Positions 40,915-49,409 of a stretch of 53,591 nt of DNA are shown here, piece by piece. The position numbers and the translations under genes are program-made. Source of the DNA: Flavobacteriales bacterium. GTDB taxonomy: Bacteria; Bacteroidota; Bacteroidia; Flavobacteriales_D; Sanyastnellaceae. The notes beneath the pieces were generated by a model, which searched no databases, was not told where the DNA came from, and saw only the letters and a program-made list of their open reading frames with translations. The DNA is taken from contig PKDZ01000066.1 in assembly GCA_002862785.1 (NCBI GenBank), positions 1-53,591 on the forward strand, written 5' to 3'. How positions within the stretch are numbered: position 1 is the first letter of the stretch; every line of letters begins with the position of its first letter.

Positions 40915-43900
40915 ATGGTTGGATGCAACCCCGGCGGCGGGTCCGCCGTAACACCGTTCATGGGCACCCGCTTCACGAAGATTCTCTTGTTGTCCGCCCT
41001 TGCGGCGGTCTCGACCGGAGACCTCGCGGCCCAATGCCCCCAGTTCCTCGGAACCGAAGTGGTGACTGACCTTCCCGCCACCGCTACCAGTCCGCACTGG
41101 TTCCAGTGCATCGGCAGCGTCACCGCCGACCCCAGCCCCTTCACCTTTGAACTGACCGCCCAGCCCGCGACGCACACCGGGGTGGTCATCGATTGGGGCG
41201 ACGGTTCCCCCACCGAATCCATCGGCAACTGGAACGGTTCCACCCCCATCGCCCATGGGTACACGCCGGACGAATGGCGCAACTACACGATCACCGTCAC
41301 CACGACGGCCTGCCCGGCCGGAGCCTCCGGCACCCTGGTCTATGAGCCCGAGACGCCTGGAGCCGGATTGGTCTATGGCGACAGCAATGCCGGCTGCGCG
41401 CCCTTCATCGGGTTACCCCGGATCGACGTCAACCTCGCCTTCAGCCCGAACTGGAGTTTCTCGCTCGATTGGGGGGACGGAACGGCCGCAGACACCTTCA
41501 CCATGGAACAGGTGCTCAACGATGCCGCCTATGACACCTTGAAATTCGTAGCCGGATCGGGCGATGAAATCGTGCGCATCTCCGGGATGTCGCACACCTA
41601 CCAGTCGCAGAACTGCGCCATGGGCAACTGCGACCACGACCTGACCCTGATCTACTCCAACTTCTGCTCGGTCCGAGGCGGCAGCACGCCCTACGTGCCG
41701 GGCGGCACCATTGTGGGCACCGGATACAACGAGGCCCTGCTGGGCAACGCCTTCCTGACCTGGGACGTCGACGAAGCGGAAATCCAGATCACCGACCCGG
41801 TGGTGTGCTGGCCCAACAACGAGACGAGCGTGGGCAATGCCTCCTGCCCGGATTGCTGCGACGCCTCCAGCGGCAACAACGTGGCCGGCAACGGCACCGT
41901 CCGGACCGAGAAATGGGACTTCGGCGGCGCCACCTACATCGGAAGTGGCCCCAATCCGACCAACTGGATTGACTGGAACGGAGACTGCGCCAGCGGCCAA
42001 TTGCATGACCTCTCCTTCCCGGGGCCGGGCATCTACACGGTGACCCTCTTCACCGCCAATCACTGCGGAATCGACACCGTCACGCGCGACATCACGGTCG
42101 CCCCGCCCCCCACCGTCACCGCGACGAGCAGCCAGACCAACCTCTGTCCCGGCGAACCCTTCCAGTTCGAGACCGTGGGCTGGAGCGCGGACCCACCCCT
42201 CACCGCGGACGACCTGAGCTTCAACTTCACCTATGGCGACGGACCGTTCTCCATCACCATCGCCATGGTCGGAGGTCTGATTCCCTTTGAGAACATCCCG
42301 GCCCAGCCCGGAAACGTCTACTCCGCCGCGGGCAACTATGACGCCACCGTCCAAGTATTCCCGACCCTGTCGCCGTCTTGCCTCGGAGCGGGCGTCATTC
42401 CGGTCACGGTCCTGACGCCGCCCACGGCCGACTTCACCTTGCCGCCGGACGCCTGCGAAGCCGAAGCCACCGTCCAGCCGGTCGACGCCTCCACGGATGC
42501 GCTGGACTACGCCTGGTCCCTCTCCGGTGTCGGTCCCATCGGCACGACGGCGGTCGTGGATCCGGTCACCCTCTCCGGGCCCGGCAACTTTACGTTCGAC
42601 CTCACGGTGACGTCCTCCAATGGCTGCAGCGATTCGCAGAGCCGGACCTTTGCCCTGGCCGACCTGCCCGTCGCCGACTTCGCCGTGGAGGATGCCTGCC
42701 TCGGGGTCCCAACCGTCCTCGACGGCACACCGTCCTCGACCGATGCCGCCTTCGGTGGCGCCATCGTCTCGCACCAATGGACCCTTGAAGACGGTACCCT
42801 TCTCTCGGGAGACACCCAGACCGTTGACTACGGTGGACCGGGCAATCAGACCGTCGAACTCATCGTGACCACGGCGACGGGGTGCACCGACACCCTCAGC
42901 CAAACCTTTGAAATCCTGCCCCGACCGGCGGTCGGCTTGTTGGAAGGCGACACGATGGGATGCAGCCCGTTCACAGTTGAACTCAATGCCCTCGACTCAA
43001 CGGGCCTGACGACGCCGTCCAGCTTCACCTGGGACTACGGACACGGCGGCGCGACCGGCCCGAATGCCGATGGAACCCACACCTGGCCCCCCAACAACGG
43101 AGAGGACACCCTGTACTACGACGTCATCGTAGAAGCCGGCCTCGGCGGATGCACGAGCTCCGACCAGCTGACCGTCGCGGTTGCCCCATCCCCCTTCGTC
43201 CAGACCGACGGCGGCGAGGTCTGCAGCGGCAACCCCTTCCAATTCGAGGGCAATGCCTTCAACCTCGGCGACAACTCCGAGTGGTTCTGGGAAGTGGACC
43301 AGGTCTGGTCGACGGTGGTGGAGGACTACGGCACGATCACCAGCGATTTCGACGACTTCCAATGGACCTTCGTGAACCCGGGATTCGCCTCCGACACGGT
43401 GTCCATCGCCGTCACGGTCACCCGGCCCAACGGGTGCTCCGCCACCGACCAAGCCAGCCTTTACGTGCGCCCTTCCTACGCCCCCTTCGTGGAGGACGCC
43501 GATGGCTGCGTTCCCTTCGCCGTGGGCACACCGCCCCAGGTCGCCCTCGATGTCCAGTGGGACTTCGGGGATGCAAACAACCCCAACGCTCTGGGGGCCA
43601 CGGCCCACTTCTACACCGAACCCGGCACCTACACGGTGGTGGCCGAGGGAATCAGCGTCTTTGGCTGTGCCGGATCGGATTCCTCCACCGTCATCGTTCA
43701 CCCCACGCCGACCCCGGCCTTGACCGCCGAAAACGTCCTCTGCGCGCCCGACCCGGTGAACCCCGTCCGTTCCGACGCCGCAACCGACGGGGCCAGCAGT
43801 TGGAGCCTGCAGGTCGACCTCGGCACGATCTACCCCTGGAACGGGGCCACCGACACGACCCTGGCGCTCGAACCCGGCAACCACCTATTGACCCTCATCG

Positions 43901-45867
43901 CCACCAGTGACGAAGGCTGCGTGGGCGAGACCAGTGCGGAAGTCCTGGTGCAAGAAGAAGTCACAGCCGGCTTCAATCTGCCAGAGGATGGATGCTCCCC
44001 CATCGCCTTCGAAGTGACCAGCGTGGACATTCCGGTCAATGCGGTGGGCACCTGGACCATCGACACGCCGTTTGGAACCGACACGGTCCAGACGGCGGCC
44101 CCTTCCGCACCCGATTGGCTCACGGATCCCACCGCAGGGTCCACCACCTACGCGGTCATCCTCGACGTCGAGGATCCCCTCACCGGGTGCGCCGCCCAGC
44201 ACACCGATTCGATCACGGTCCTGCCCCAACCGGTGGGCGAGATGTCGGTGGCCGGACTCAGCGGCTGCGACGTCATTGCCACGTTTGCCTACAGCGGTGC
44301 GGCGGACGCCTTGACTTGGACCTTCGGCGACCCCTTCAATCCGGCACCGGAAACCACGACGGCAACCAGCATTTCCCATGCCTACCCCAACCCGCTCGGT
44401 ACCGGCTATACCGCCGCCGCCACGGTCACGGCCAGCATCGGAACCTGCGCGGACACCGACCAAGTCAGCTTCGACATCCCCGCCATCGTCGAGGCCGAAA
44501 TCAGCCTGCCGGACACCGTCTGCATGGGCACTTCGGTGCCCCTCGAAAACCTGTCGACGGGCGTGCCCCTCGCCATGGGCATTGCAAGCGGAGCGTGGAC
44601 CTGGACGGTCGGGAATGACACCCTCGTCGGATTTGAACCGGTCTTGCCCCCGCTCGACTCCAACACGGTGAATGCGGGACCCCAGACCAATGCCATCCTG
44701 CCCGTCACCCTGACCATTGTCCACCCCGAAAGCGGATGCTCCGACGAGACGGACGCCACCATCGTCGTGCTGGGCAATCCCGTGGCCAGCTTCATCGCCA
44801 CCCCCGACGCCCTCTTCGAAGAGCCTTACACAACCAACCTCATCGACCTGAACCAGGTCGCAGCCGGAGGCGCCACCTTGTGGAGCGTCAGCGGTGGAGG
44901 GGAACTGGACGAGGCAGCGGGCACGGTGACCTGGCCGGTCAACACCCATGGCGTCCAAACCATCACCGTGGTCCTGGACAACAACGGCTGCACGGACACC
45001 TTCAGCCAGGAGGTCTTGCTCGTTCCGCCGCCGCCCTTCATCAGCTTCGAAGGCGACACCACATCGTGCGCCCCGCTTCAGGCCAGCTTCGACCCAAGCA
45101 TCATCGGTGTGGTGGACAGCGTGGTCTGGTCCTTCGGGCAGGGCACCACCCGCGTGGTGCAAGACCAACCTGAGGACCCGATCGGATTCAACTACTTCGA
45201 GCCCGGCACCTACACCGTGGGCGTCACGGCCTATGGACCGGGCGGCACCGCCATATCCGAGACCCAGACCGTCGTGGTGCTGGACCAGGTCAATGCCGGC
45301 TTCTCCATCTTCCCCGCCGAGTGCGTTGAGGTCGGGGATGTGGTCGAATTCACCCCGAACTTCAATTACGACGGGGCCGTCTACAGCTGGCAATTCGGGG
45401 ACGGAACCGAACTCGAATCTCCCGAGGGCGGCATCGTGACGCACACCTACAACGAGGCGGGCAGCCCCACCATCACGTTGACCATTGAGAATGCCCTCTG
45501 TACCGACAGCACCTCCCGCGTCGGCTGCATCATCGAGTTCCAAGGCGGCAGTGTCGGCGTGCCCAGTGCCTTCACCCCGACCTTCGGCGGCGATGGCTCC
45601 GGCGCCCAGAATTACGGCGACGATGACCTCCGGGACAACGACGTTTTCTTCCCCCAGATTGATGGTACCCCCATTGCCTACAGCTTCACGGTCTACAACC
45701 GTTGGGGAGAACAAATTTTCAGCACCTCCGACCCCTCCGTTGGGTGGAACGGCCACTTCCAGGGCAAGCTCTGCAAGCAGGACGTCTACGTCTGGCGGGT
45801 GGCCGCCGTGTTCATCGATGGAACCTCGGTGGAACAGGCCGGGGACGTCACCTTGATCCGCCGATGA
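40915..45867 (+). CDS. Giant PKD-repeat surface protein with type B T9SS C-terminal domain
   Basis: A 1650-residue secreted protein. The signal peptide is GTRFTKILLLSALAAVSTGD ending near LAAQ; an ATG at 40960 would start directly at it, while 40915 adds 15 residues and has a promoter element 4 nt upstream. The body is a long row of Ig-like/PKD beta-sandwiches (recurring forms such as WDFGGATYIGSG, WDYGHGGATGP, WSFGQGTTR, YSWQFGDGTE and the YxxPGTYTVxxxA ending), with paired cysteines about one per domain. The last about 95 residues (VPSAFTPTFGGDGSG ... VYNRWGEQIFS ... VYVWRVAAVFIDGTS) are the gliding motility-associated (CHU_C, type B) sorting domain. Likely an adhesin on the cell surface. 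Confidence 0.93.
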   Translation: MVGCNPGGGSAVTPFMGTRFTKILLLSALAAVSTGDLAAQCPQFLGTEVVTDLPATATSPHWFQCIGSVTADPSPFTFELTAQPATHTGVVIDWGDGSPTESIGNWNGSTPIAHGYTPDEWRNYTITVTTTACPAGASGTLVYEPETPGAGLVYGDSNAGCAPFIGLPRIDVNLAFSPNWSFSLDWGDGTAADTFTMEQVLNDAAYDTLKFVAGSGDEIVRISGMSHTYQSQNCAMGNCDHDLTLIYSNFCSVRGGSTPYVPGGTIVGTGYNEALLGNAFLTWDVDEAEIQITDPVVCWPNNETSVGNASCPDCCDASSGNNVAGNGTVRTEKWDFGGATYIGSGPNPTNWIDWNGDCASGQLHDLSFPGPGIYTVTLFTANHCGIDTVTRDITVAPPPTVTATSSQTNLCPGEPFQFETVGWSADPPLTADDLSFNFTYGDGPFSITIAMVGGLIPFENIPAQPGNVYSAAGNYDATVQVFPTLSPSCLGAGVIPVTVLTPPTADFTLPPDACEAEATVQPVDASTDALDYAWSLSGVGPIGTTAVVDPVTLSGPGNFTFDLTVTSSNGCSDSQSRTFALADLPVADFAVEDACLGVPTVLDGTPSSTDAAFGGAIVSHQWTLEDGTLLSGDTQTVDYGGPGNQTVELIVTTATGCTDTLSQTFEILPRPAVGLLEGDTMGCSPFTVELNALDSTGLTTPSSFTWDYGHGGATGPNADGTHTWPPNNGEDTLYYDVIVEAGLGGCTSSDQLTVAVAPSPFVQTDGGEVCSGNPFQFEGNAFNLGDNSEWFWEVDQVWSTVVEDYGTITSDFDDFQWTFVNPGFASDTVSIAVTVTRPNGCSATDQASLYVRPSYAPFVEDADGCVPFAVGTPPQVALDVQWDFGDANNPNALGATAHFYTEPGTYTVVAEGISVFGCAGSDSSTVIVHPTPTPALTAENVLCAPDPVNPVRSDAATDGASSWSLQVDLGTIYPWNGATDTTLALEPGNHLLTLIATSDEGCVGETSAEVLVQEEVTAGFNLPEDGCSPIAFEVTSVDIPVNAVGTWTIDTPFGTDTVQTAAPSAPDWLTDPTAGSTTYAVILDVEDPLTGCAAQHTDSITVLPQPVGEMSVAGLSGCDVIATFAYSGAADALTWTFGDPFNPAPETTTATSISHAYPNPLGTGYTAAATVTASIGTCADTDQVSFDIPAIVEAEISLPDTVCMGTSVPLENLSTGVPLAMGIASGAWTWTVGNDTLVGFEPVLPPLDSNTVNAGPQTNAILPVTLTIVHPESGCSDETDATIVVLGNPVASFIATPDALFEEPYTTNLIDLNQVAAGGATLWSVSGGGELDEAAGTVTWPVNTHGVQTITVVLDNNGCTDTFSQEVLLVPPPPFISFEGDTTSCAPLQASFDPSIIGVVDSVVWSFGQGTTRVVQDQPEDPIGFNYFEPGTYTVGVTAYGPGGTAISETQTVVVLDQVNAGFSIFPAECVEVGDVVEFTPNFNYDGAVYSWQFGDGTELESPEGGIVTHTYNEAGSPTITLTIENALCTDSTSRVGCIIEFQGGSVGVPSAFTPTFGGDGSGAQNYGDDDLRDNDVFFPQIDGTPIAYSFTVYNRWGEQIFSTSDPSVGWNGHFQGKLCKQDVYVWRVAAVFIDGTSVEQAGDVTLIRR

Positions 45868-46901
45868 ATCCACTTCGCCCCCTCCTCCTCCGGAGCGCGA
45901 CCGCAATGGCCGCGCTGCTCTGCTTAGGCGGACTGCGTGCGCAGGATGCCCAGCTGACCCAGTTCTATGCGGCAGCCCCCCACCTGAATCCGGCCTTCGC
46001 CGGCGGCACCCTAGAGAACCGCGTGGCCTTCCACTACCGCAACCAGTGGCCCGGGCTGCCCGGTCGGTTCGTGTCCTACGGCGCGTCCTATGACGTCTTC
46101 ATCCCCAAGATCAACAGTGGCATCGGCGTCATCTTCTCCTCCGATGAAGCGGGCACCGGCGCGCTGGGATCCAGCTCCTTTGCCTTCCAGTACAGCTACG
46201 AGGTGCCAATCAACGACAAGCTGTCGTTCCGGCCCGGATTGCAACTTGGATGGAGCAGCCGGGGGCTGCTGAACTGGCAGGACCTCGTCTTCGGAGACCA
46301 GATCAACCGTGGCGTCACCGACGGAGGCGCATCGGCTTCCCTCGAGGGGTTGGCCAACTTCCAGCTCGTCCGCAACTTCTTCGATGTGGCCGCCGGTGGC
46401 GTCCTCTACGGCAAGAAGTTCTGGCTCGGCGTCAGCAGCCGCCACCTCAACACGCCATCCGAAAGCCTGACCGATGCGACTACGGCCCCCGTGCCCATCT
46501 GGTTCAGCACCCATGGCGGCCTCCGGATTCCCATCGAGGTCGGTCCAACCGGCATCGACCAGGACGTCCTCATCGCAGCTGGATACCGGACCCAAGGCCA
46601 ATTCGACCAAATGGACTTCGGCATCAGCATCGACAGCCCCTTCCTGACTTACGGGATGTCCTACCGCCAGATCCTGATGAAGCAGGCCCCCGATGGGGCT
46701 CCGAACCACGATGCTGTCTCCCTGTTGCTCGGCCTCACCGAGGAGAACTTCCGCATTGGATACAGCTATGACATCACCGTTTCGACCCTGGGTTGGGGCA
46801 TCACGGATGGTGCTCACGAGTTGACCTTGACCTACGTCTGGAAAACCCCCAGCCACCTGCGGACCCGGCCTCACAGGGTGCTGCCTTGCGCTGAATTCTG
46901 A
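45864..46901 (+). CDS. PorP/SprF family outer-membrane protein
   Basis: A 345-residue type IX secretion-associated barrel. The signal peptide precedes QDAQLTQFYAAAPHLNPAFA, the family's standard N-terminal block (QFYxxPxxxNPAxAG), followed by NRVAFHYRNQWPGLPGRFVS and SFRPGLQLGWSSRGLLNWQD; it ends in amphipathic strands. SprF-type proteins are thought to support surface export of a partner encoded just upstream, such as SprB. The ATGA overlap with the PKD protein gene supports this pairing. The last 15 residues (RTRPHRVLPCAEF) are an unusual polar tail after the final strand. Confidence 0.92.
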   Translation: MNPLRPLLLRSATAMAALLCLGGLRAQDAQLTQFYAAAPHLNPAFAGGTLENRVAFHYRNQWPGLPGRFVSYGASYDVFIPKINSGIGVIFSSDEAGTGALGSSSFAFQYSYEVPINDKLSFRPGLQLGWSSRGLLNWQDLVFGDQINRGVTDGGASASLEGLANFQLVRNFFDVAAGGVLYGKKFWLGVSSRHLNTPSESLTDATTAPVPIWFSTHGGLRIPIEVGPTGIDQDVLIAAGYRTQGQFDQMDFGISIDSPFLTYGMSYRQILMKQAPDGAPNHDAVSLLLGLTEENFRIGYSYDITVSTLGWGITDGAHELTLTYVWKTPSHLRTRPHRVLPCAEF

Positions 46902-46907
46902 AGGCGC

Positions 46908-47930
46908 TCAGACCGCGGGAAGCACATTGACCTCCCGTTCAAGGACCACCCCGAACCGGGCGTGGACATCCGCCTGGATGTCCTCGGCGAGCTTCACGAG
47001 ATCGGCCCCCGCTGCCCCACCGCGGTGCACCAACACGAGGGCCTGACGGTCGTGCACGCCATGCGTGCCCCGATCGTGTCCCTTCCACCCGGCCTGATCG
47101 ATGAGCCATCCGGCCGCCACTTTGACGCCGCTCGGGGCCGGATAGTTCGGTACCTCCGGATGGGCGGCCTTCAAAGCGTCAAAGGCCTCCTCAGTCAGCA
47201 CCGGATTCTTGAAGAAGCTCCCAGCATTGCCGATGATGGCGGGGTCTGGCAACTTGCTCCGGCGGATGCGGATCACCGCCTCGGACACGCTCCGGGGGTC
47301 GGGTTCCTGCACCCCCGCCGCCTCGAGTTCCTGCTGGATGGCCCCATATCCGAGCCGCAGGTCCGGAACGAGAGGAAGGCGGAAGGTGACGTGGGTGATG
47401 ACGAATTGTCCCTTGAGGGCCCGCTTGAAGATGCTCTCGCGATAGCCGAAGGCACACGCGGCATGGTCAAAGGCACGGACCTCCCCCGTGGCGATCTCCA
47501 CCGCCTCCAGTGACTCGAAGCGCTCCTCGAGTTCCACCCCGTACGCCCCGATGTTCTGCATGGGACCGGCCCCGGTGCTCCCGGGAATGAGCGACAGGTT
47601 TTCGAGGCCAAACCAGCCCCGATTGAGGCTCTCCATGACCAGATCATGCCAGACCACCCCGGCGCCGACCCGCACGCGAACGGAATCCGCATCGCGCCCG
47701 ATTTCCTCAATCCCGTCAATGCCAAGGCGCAGGACGAGGCCCGGAAGGTCCCCGGTCAGGAGCACATTGCTGCCGCCCCCGAGAATGTGCAGGGGGCAGC
47801 CCTCGTTGCGCTGCCATTCCAAAACCTCACGCACGGACTCCACCGAACCGCACGAGACGAAATGCTCAGCGATAGAGGGCAGACCAAAGGTGGTCAGGTC
47901 GGCCAGTGAACGGTGGGATTCCAGCTGCAC
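46908..47930 (-). CDS. murB: UDP-N-acetylenolpyruvoylglucosamine reductase
   Basis: FAD-dependent enzyme completing UDP-N-acetylmuramic acid synthesis; 340 residues, the size of the E. coli (type I) enzyme. Motifs are LTTFGLPSIAEHFVSC, the FAD-binding HILGGGSNVLLTGDLPGLVL, NLSLIPGSTGAGPMQNIGAY, YRESIFKRALKGQFVITHVT and the catalytic block GNAGSFFKNPVL (Ser and Glu-bearing). The start is a GTG at 47930; TTACTTCG ends 4 nt before it. A near-complete match to the family supports this start. It converges with the PorP gene and is a lone murB away from other mur genes. Confidence 0.96.
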   Translation of the reverse strand: MQLESHRSLADLTTFGLPSIAEHFVSCGSVESVREVLEWQRNEGCPLHILGGGSNVLLTGDLPGLVLRLGIDGIEEIGRDADSVRVRVGAGVVWHDLVMESLNRGWFGLENLSLIPGSTGAGPMQNIGAYGVELEERFESLEAVEIATGEVRAFDHAACAFGYRESIFKRALKGQFVITHVTFRLPLVPDLRLGYGAIQQELEAAGVQEPDPRSVSEAVIRIRRSKLPDPAIIGNAGSFFKNPVLTEEAFDALKAAHPEVPNYPAPSGVKVAAGWLIDQAGWKGHDRGTHGVHDRQALVLVHRGGAAGADLVKLAEDIQADVHARFGVVLEREVNVLPAV

Positions 47931-47934
47931 ATTA

Positions 47935-47942
47935 CGAAGTAA
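47935..47942 (-). promoter_or_regulatory. Putative -7 element of murB
   Basis: TTACTTCG on the minus strand, 4 nt before the murB GTG start. Confidence 0.35.
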
Positions 47943-47969
47943 CGGCGCGGAGGCCGTCGTCAGTCTGCC

Positions 47970-48233
47970 TCAAGGCAGGGGTTCCAACGTCTCGATGTTC
48001 CTCACCGCTTCTGCGTACGCCTCCGCCTCCATCCGGACCAGCCACCCGGCGTCGACCCGCTCGAGCAGGGAGGCCACATGCAGCCGGTCCGCGTAGGTCT
48101 TGACCTCCAGCACCTGCCGGCGATAGCGGCGGCCGACCCGCTGGTGTTCGACGAGGCGGTCCGGCCCGGTCAACGCGTACAACGTGGTCCCATCAGGCGT
48201 GGCAAACCAGGAGGGGGTGAGCGGCGTGTCCAT
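47970..48233 (-). CDS. Small conserved-looking hypothetical protein (87 aa)
   Basis: An 87-residue protein of no recognised family: MDTPLTPSWFATPDGTTLYA then a basic central part (RLVEHQRVGRRYRRQVLEVK), hydrophobic/aromatic positions at regular spacing and an acidic C-terminus (EAYAEAVRNIETLEPLP). No signal peptide, membrane helix or metal motif is seen. It is supported by its own promoter-like element 4 nt before the ATG, by the clean gap to murB (39 nt), and by normal amino-acid composition for this genome. Function unknown. Confidence 0.6.
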   Translation of the reverse strand: MDTPLTPSWFATPDGTTLYALTGPDRLVEHQRVGRRYRRQVLEVKTYADRLHVASLLERVDAGWLVRMEAEAYAEAVRNIETLEPLP

Positions 48234-48237
48234 GTGC

Positions 48238-48245
48238 GAAAATTA
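48238..48245 (-). promoter_or_regulatory. Putative -7 element of the 87-aa gene
   Basis: TAATTTTC on the minus strand, followed by G and 3 more nt before the ATG at 48233. Confidence 0.45.
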
Positions 48246-48270
48246 ACGGGCACACCGCCTCCGTTTTTCG

Positions 48271-48278
48271 GAACTTCA
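48271..48278 (+). promoter_or_regulatory. Weak -7-like element of the thioredoxin gene
   Basis: GAACTTCA, 4 nt before the ATG at 48283; partial match retained for its spacing. Confidence 0.3.
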
Positions 48279-48282
48279 AACC

Positions 48283-48813
48283 ATGAGACTTGCCGCCGCC
48301 CTCTCCGTCCTCGCCTTGTCGATGCTCTGTGGATGTGCCTCGTCCCAGGAACCGGACCGCGGATACCGCGTGGCCGTGGGCGACCCCGTTCCGGAATTCA
48401 ATTTGAAGGACCTCGACGGGCGCACTTGGTCGAGCGAGGGACTCAAGGGATCGGTCTACATCCTCCAGTTCACCGCCTCCTGGTGCGGCGTCTGCCGTAA
48501 GGAAATGCCGCACCTCGAAGAGCGGGTCTGGCAGCGGTTCAAGGACGATGGACTCCAGCTGCTCGGCGTGGACCTCGACGAACCGGCCGCCAAGATCCAA
48601 GGGCTCGTGGACGACACCGGCGTGACCTACCCGGTGTGCCTCGACCCCGGCGGGGCACTCTTTGCCGAGGTGACTGTCCCAAAGGCCGGCGTCACCCGCA
48701 ACGTCGTCGTCGACCGAGAGGGGAACATCGCGTTCCTGACCCGGTTGTTCGATGAGGCGGAGTTCGAGGCCATGATCGACGCCGTGGACACCCTACTCGA
48801 AGACCAGGAATGA
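48283..48813 (+). CDS. TlpA/ResA-like thioredoxin-fold lipoprotein
   Basis: A 176-residue thiol-disulfide protein anchored by a lipobox (SMLCGC, C18 region). VGDPVPEFNLKDLDGRTWSS starts the thioredoxin domain; the redox motif is TASWCGVCRKEMPHLEERV (CGVC), and the cis-proline position lies in VPKAGVTRNVVVDREGNI. It is shaped like periplasmic TlpA/ResA reductases serving cytochrome c maturation or general disulfide reduction. The gene starts a four-gene series with the TPR, AddB-like and, by its own promoter, GT4 genes; ATGA overlap with the TPR gene. Confidence 0.92.
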   Translation: MRLAAALSVLALSMLCGCASSQEPDRGYRVAVGDPVPEFNLKDLDGRTWSSEGLKGSVYILQFTASWCGVCRKEMPHLEERVWQRFKDDGLQLLGVDLDEPAAKIQGLVDDTGVTYPVCLDPGGALFAEVTVPKAGVTRNVVVDREGNIAFLTRLFDEAEFEAMIDAVDTLLEDQE

Positions 48814-49409
48814 CACCCGACCAACAGGACACGCGACGCCGCGCCGAAGCGCACTACCAAGCCGGGGAGTGGGCCCCGGCCCTCTCGGAATTCGACACCC
48901 TGCTCTCCGACGGGGTGCGGGATGGGGACCTGCTCCACGACCGCGCTGTCTGCATCTTCCAGCTCGGCCGCCAGAAGGAGGCCCTCCAGCAACTCGACGA
49001 AGCGGTCACCCTCGAGCCGGACAACCCCTACCGATACTCGTCCAGGGCCTGGATCCGGGCGGCCCTCAAGGACGTCGATGGGGCCATTGAGGATTACCGG
49101 AAAGCGCTTGAAATCGATCCAGACGATGCCATCACCCTGAACAACCTCGGCCTGCTCGAAGAGCAATACGGCATGCGCAAGGCGGCACAGGAAAAATTCA
49201 AGCGGGCGGACACCTTGATGGGCATCCTTCGAGACGCCGGGGTGGATCCGGCGGACGCCCCGGAGCCCTCTGCGGAGCAGACCCCCAATGAGAGCGCCGC
49301 CCCGCCGGAGGCCACTTCCACCCTGTTTGGCGAAATCAAGGCCGTCTTCACCACACCGGAACGCCGCCGCGACTTCGTTCGGTTCCTCAAGAACGGCCTC
49401 CGCCCATGA
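48810..49409 (+). CDS. TPR-repeat protein
   Basis: A 199-residue protein with three to four tetratricopeptide repeats (about residues 8-135): EAHYQAGEWAPALSEFDTLL, HDRAVCIFQLGRQKEALQQL, SSRAWIRAALKDVDGAIEDY and LNNLGLLEEQYGMRKAAQEK. A proline-rich linker (DPADAPEPSAEQTPNESAAP) leads to a basic C-terminal segment. No signal peptide, so it is probably cytosolic and a protein-protein adaptor. It overlaps thioredoxin and AddB-like genes by ATGA on both sides, tying it to the same transcript; its function in that context is not obvious. Confidence 0.88.
   Translation: MTPDQQDTRRRAEAHYQAGEWAPALSEFDTLLSDGVRDGDLLHDRAVCIFQLGRQKEALQQLDEAVTLEPDNPYRYSSRAWIRAALKDVDGAIEDYRKALEIDPDDAITLNNLGLLEEQYGMRKAAQEKFKRADTLMGILRDAGVDPADAPEPSAEQTPNESAAPPEATSTLFGEIKAVFTTPERRRDFVRFLKNGLRP

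Noticed and set aside
40915-45867. Possible internal DNA repeats or recombination hot spots in the giant gene
   Set aside because: The PKD domains are similar only at protein level; I see no long identical nucleotide repeats.
43885-45906. A 673-codon minus-strand open frame opposite the PKD protein
   Set aside because: Antisense to a gene with evident PKD and sorting domains; composition typical of a shadow frame.
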